The notes under the pieces: model-generated
Database searches by the model: none
The model's input: the letters and a program-made list of their open reading frames with translations, nothing else
Told to the model about the DNA's origin: nothing
NCBI GenBank assembly: GCA_003427395.1
Contig: BFEA01000445.1
Location: 1,282,905-1,302,955, forward strand
Reading direction: 5' to 3'
DNA: 20,051 nucleotides
Source: Chara braunii
Lineage: Eukaryota > Streptophyta > Charophyceae > Charales > Characeae
Shown: positions 18,636 through 20,051 of the stretch, one piece after another
Layout of the letters: every line of letters begins with the position of its first letter
Position numbering within the stretch: position 1 is the first letter of the stretch
Translations under genes and position numbers: made by a program

Positions 18636-18657
18636 AAGTGCGAGTTCAATCGCACTT
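18636..18657. promoter_or_regulatory. 22-bp palindrome, copy 7 (perfect)
   Basis: AAGTGCGA-GTTCAA-TCGCACTT with perfect 8-bp arms, outside the 458-bp duplication. Because it is perfect and lies in different flanking sequence, it is not merely a by-product of that duplication. Confidence 0.55.
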
Positions 18658-18775
18658 CTGGTGTGAGCCCTGAGCAATTCCCTCACACTTTGCTTCACGT
18701 CGAGGAGGGGATCGAACGCACCGCCGGTAAGCACCTGCACATCACGAAACAAGAACACGTCCCAATTGGAACATC

Positions 18776-19875
18776 GTCGGGTCCTCACCTCATCGACTCT
18801 CAAGATGACTACAGCCAACAACGGTAGGATGGCAGGTTCGCCTATCCGATGTGGATCTCACGGTGGAGTGCGAAACTCTGCTCTCGAAGATTCAAACCGG
18901 GTAGAAGGTCCTGCAAGCAGCCGCTGCTTGCTTGTAAGGCACCTTATGATGTGTCGATATAACCGACATCCAGAACTGTTTGGTGAGCATCTAGTGCTAC
19001 GTCAATAAGTTTCAAACACGGCAGCAAAGTCCCCTAACAATGTTCTTTGTCGGATCCTCACCACATCGACTCTCTAAATGACTACAGCCAACAGCGGTAG
19101 GATGGCAGGTCCGCCTACCCGATGTGGATCTCACGGTGGAGTGCGAAACTTTGCTCTCAAAGATTCACACCGGGTAGAAGGTCCTGCAAACAGCCAGTGC
19201 TTGCTTGTAAGGCATCTTATGATGTGTCGATATGACAGACATCCAGAACTGCTTAGTGAGCATCTAGTGCTACACCAATATGTTCCAAACACGGCACCAA
19301 AGTCCCCTGACAGTGTTCTTTGTCGGGTCCTCANCTCGTCGACTCCCTCAAGATGACTACAGCTGACAGCGGTAGGATGGCAGGTCCACCTATCCGATGT
19401 GGATCTCACGGTGGAGTGCGAAACTCTGTTTTCAAAGATCCACACCGGGTAGAAGGTCCTGCAAGCAGCCGCTGCTTGCTTGTTAGGCATCTTATGATTT
19501 GTCGATATAACCGACATCCAGAACTGCTTGGTGAGCATCTAGTGCTACGGCAATAAGTTTCAAAAACACGGCAGCAAAGTCTACTGAGAGTTTTCTTTGT
19601 CGGGTCCTCACGTTATCGACTCCCTCAAGATGACTACAGCTAACAGCGGTAGGATGGCATGTCCACCTATCCTACGTGGATCTCACGATGGAGTGTGAAA
19701 CTCTGCTCTCAAAGATCCATACCGGGTAGAAGGTCCTATAAGCAGTCGCTGCTTGCTTGTAAGGCATCTTATGATGTGTCGATATAACCGACATCCAAAA
19801 CTGTTTGGTGAGCATCTAGTGCTACGCCAATATGTTCTGAACACGACCGCAAGGTCCCCTAAGAATGTTTTTGGC
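18776..19875. repeat. Four tandem repeats of about 275 bp
   Basis: Units begin at the GTCGG of GTCGGGTCCTCA at 18776, 19049, 19322 and 19599, giving periods of 273, 273 and 277 bp. Each contains ATGACTACAGC (18805, 19078, 19353, 19630), GGTAGAAGGTCCT and GAGCATCTAGTGCTA. From each ATG a related frame of about 67 codons reads MTTAxxGRMAG; it is open in copies 1-3 but stopped in copy 4 by TGA 19696-19698. About ten residues in 67 differ between copies 1 and 3, with only a few silent changes, so protein selection is not evident. Satellite-like or element-terminal repeat DNA is the best reading. Confidence 0.85.
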
Positions 19876-19905
19876 ACTGGAGTCCTCTGACCGCCGACTG
19901 TTTGG

Positions 19906-19970
19906 CACTTCGTGAAGGTTGACACTTCTTGAAGGTGGTCTACCAATTCTTAAAGGTGGTCAGTCACCAA
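19906..19970. repeat. Short degenerate tandem repeats
   Basis: Roughly three units built around CTTCTTGAAGGTGGTC (CACTTCGTGAAGGTTGA, then CACTTCTTGAAGGTGGTC, then ATTCTTAAAGGTGGTC). They follow the 275-bp array directly. Confidence 0.5.
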
Positions 19971-20030
19971 ACAGATCACGACCTGACATCGACCTCGATA
20001 ACTGCGAATTGACTCGCTGTTCAACTAGAG

Positions 20031-20051
20031 TCTCTCTCTCTCTCTCTCTCT
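20031..20051. repeat. TC microsatellite at the right edge
   Basis: An uninterrupted (TC)n run that reaches the last base of the window, so its full length is unknown. Confidence 0.9.

Noticed and set aside
19131-19538. 135-codon minus-strand frame across the 275-bp array
   Set aside because: It spans two repeat units in antisense and its halves are merely the repeat read twice.

Overview
The window looks like eukaryotic nuclear DNA, most likely from a green-lineage (streptophyte alga or plant) genome. The evidence is a spliceable GT-AG intron, long stretches of non-coding repeats and microsatellites, scattered unresolved bases, and no bacterial operon structure. A tandem motif at 7050-7540 resembles repeats I associate with plant LTR retrotransposons. 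A charophyte such as Chara would fit, but this is a guess from general character and not from a matched sequence.

Two decayed genes, both on the + strand, hold the coding content. Gene 1 (65-4579, with a frame-shifted tail to about 4793) encodes a large protein. It has an unrecognised N-terminal domain, a basic disordered linker, a ParB/sulfiredoxin-type domain, a region resembling a permuted DNA methyltransferase, and an unrecognised C-terminal domain. Gene 2 (about 14342-16740) encodes a repetitive acidic N-terminal half and a C-terminal Ulp1-like (C48) cysteine peptidase domain that still carries His, Asp, Gln and Cys; an intron at 15435-15577 joins its two reading frames. Both genes keep their frame over kilobases but are cut by isolated TAG or TGA codons, never TAA. 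I read this as point-mutation decay of a silenced mobile element.

Between them, 4800-14340 holds no gene I can support. It contains a cluster of short hairpins (6769-6932), four degenerate repeats of about 120 bp (7050-7540), seven hairpins with one conserved loop and different but self-complementary stems (7788-8510), a tRNA-like cloverleaf (8801-8879), a CAGC-rich region with an old internal duplication (9000-10980), poly-A/TA, poly-G, poly-T and poly-C tracts, and an N-rich, low-quality stretch (12298-12640). The two genes may be parts of one element split by insertions, or they may have been brought together by assembly across the poly-C/N stretch.

The right end (16741-20051) is repeat DNA: degenerate repeats, a 458-bp tandem duplication, a four-copy array of about 275 bp, and a TC microsatellite at the edge. 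A 22-bp palindrome, AAGTGCGA-N6-TCGCACTT, occurs downstream of both genes: once after gene 1 and six times after gene 2. It is the clearest sequence link between them. A ParB-like protein next to repeated palindromes invites a partition-type or element-recognition hypothesis, but nothing here proves binding.
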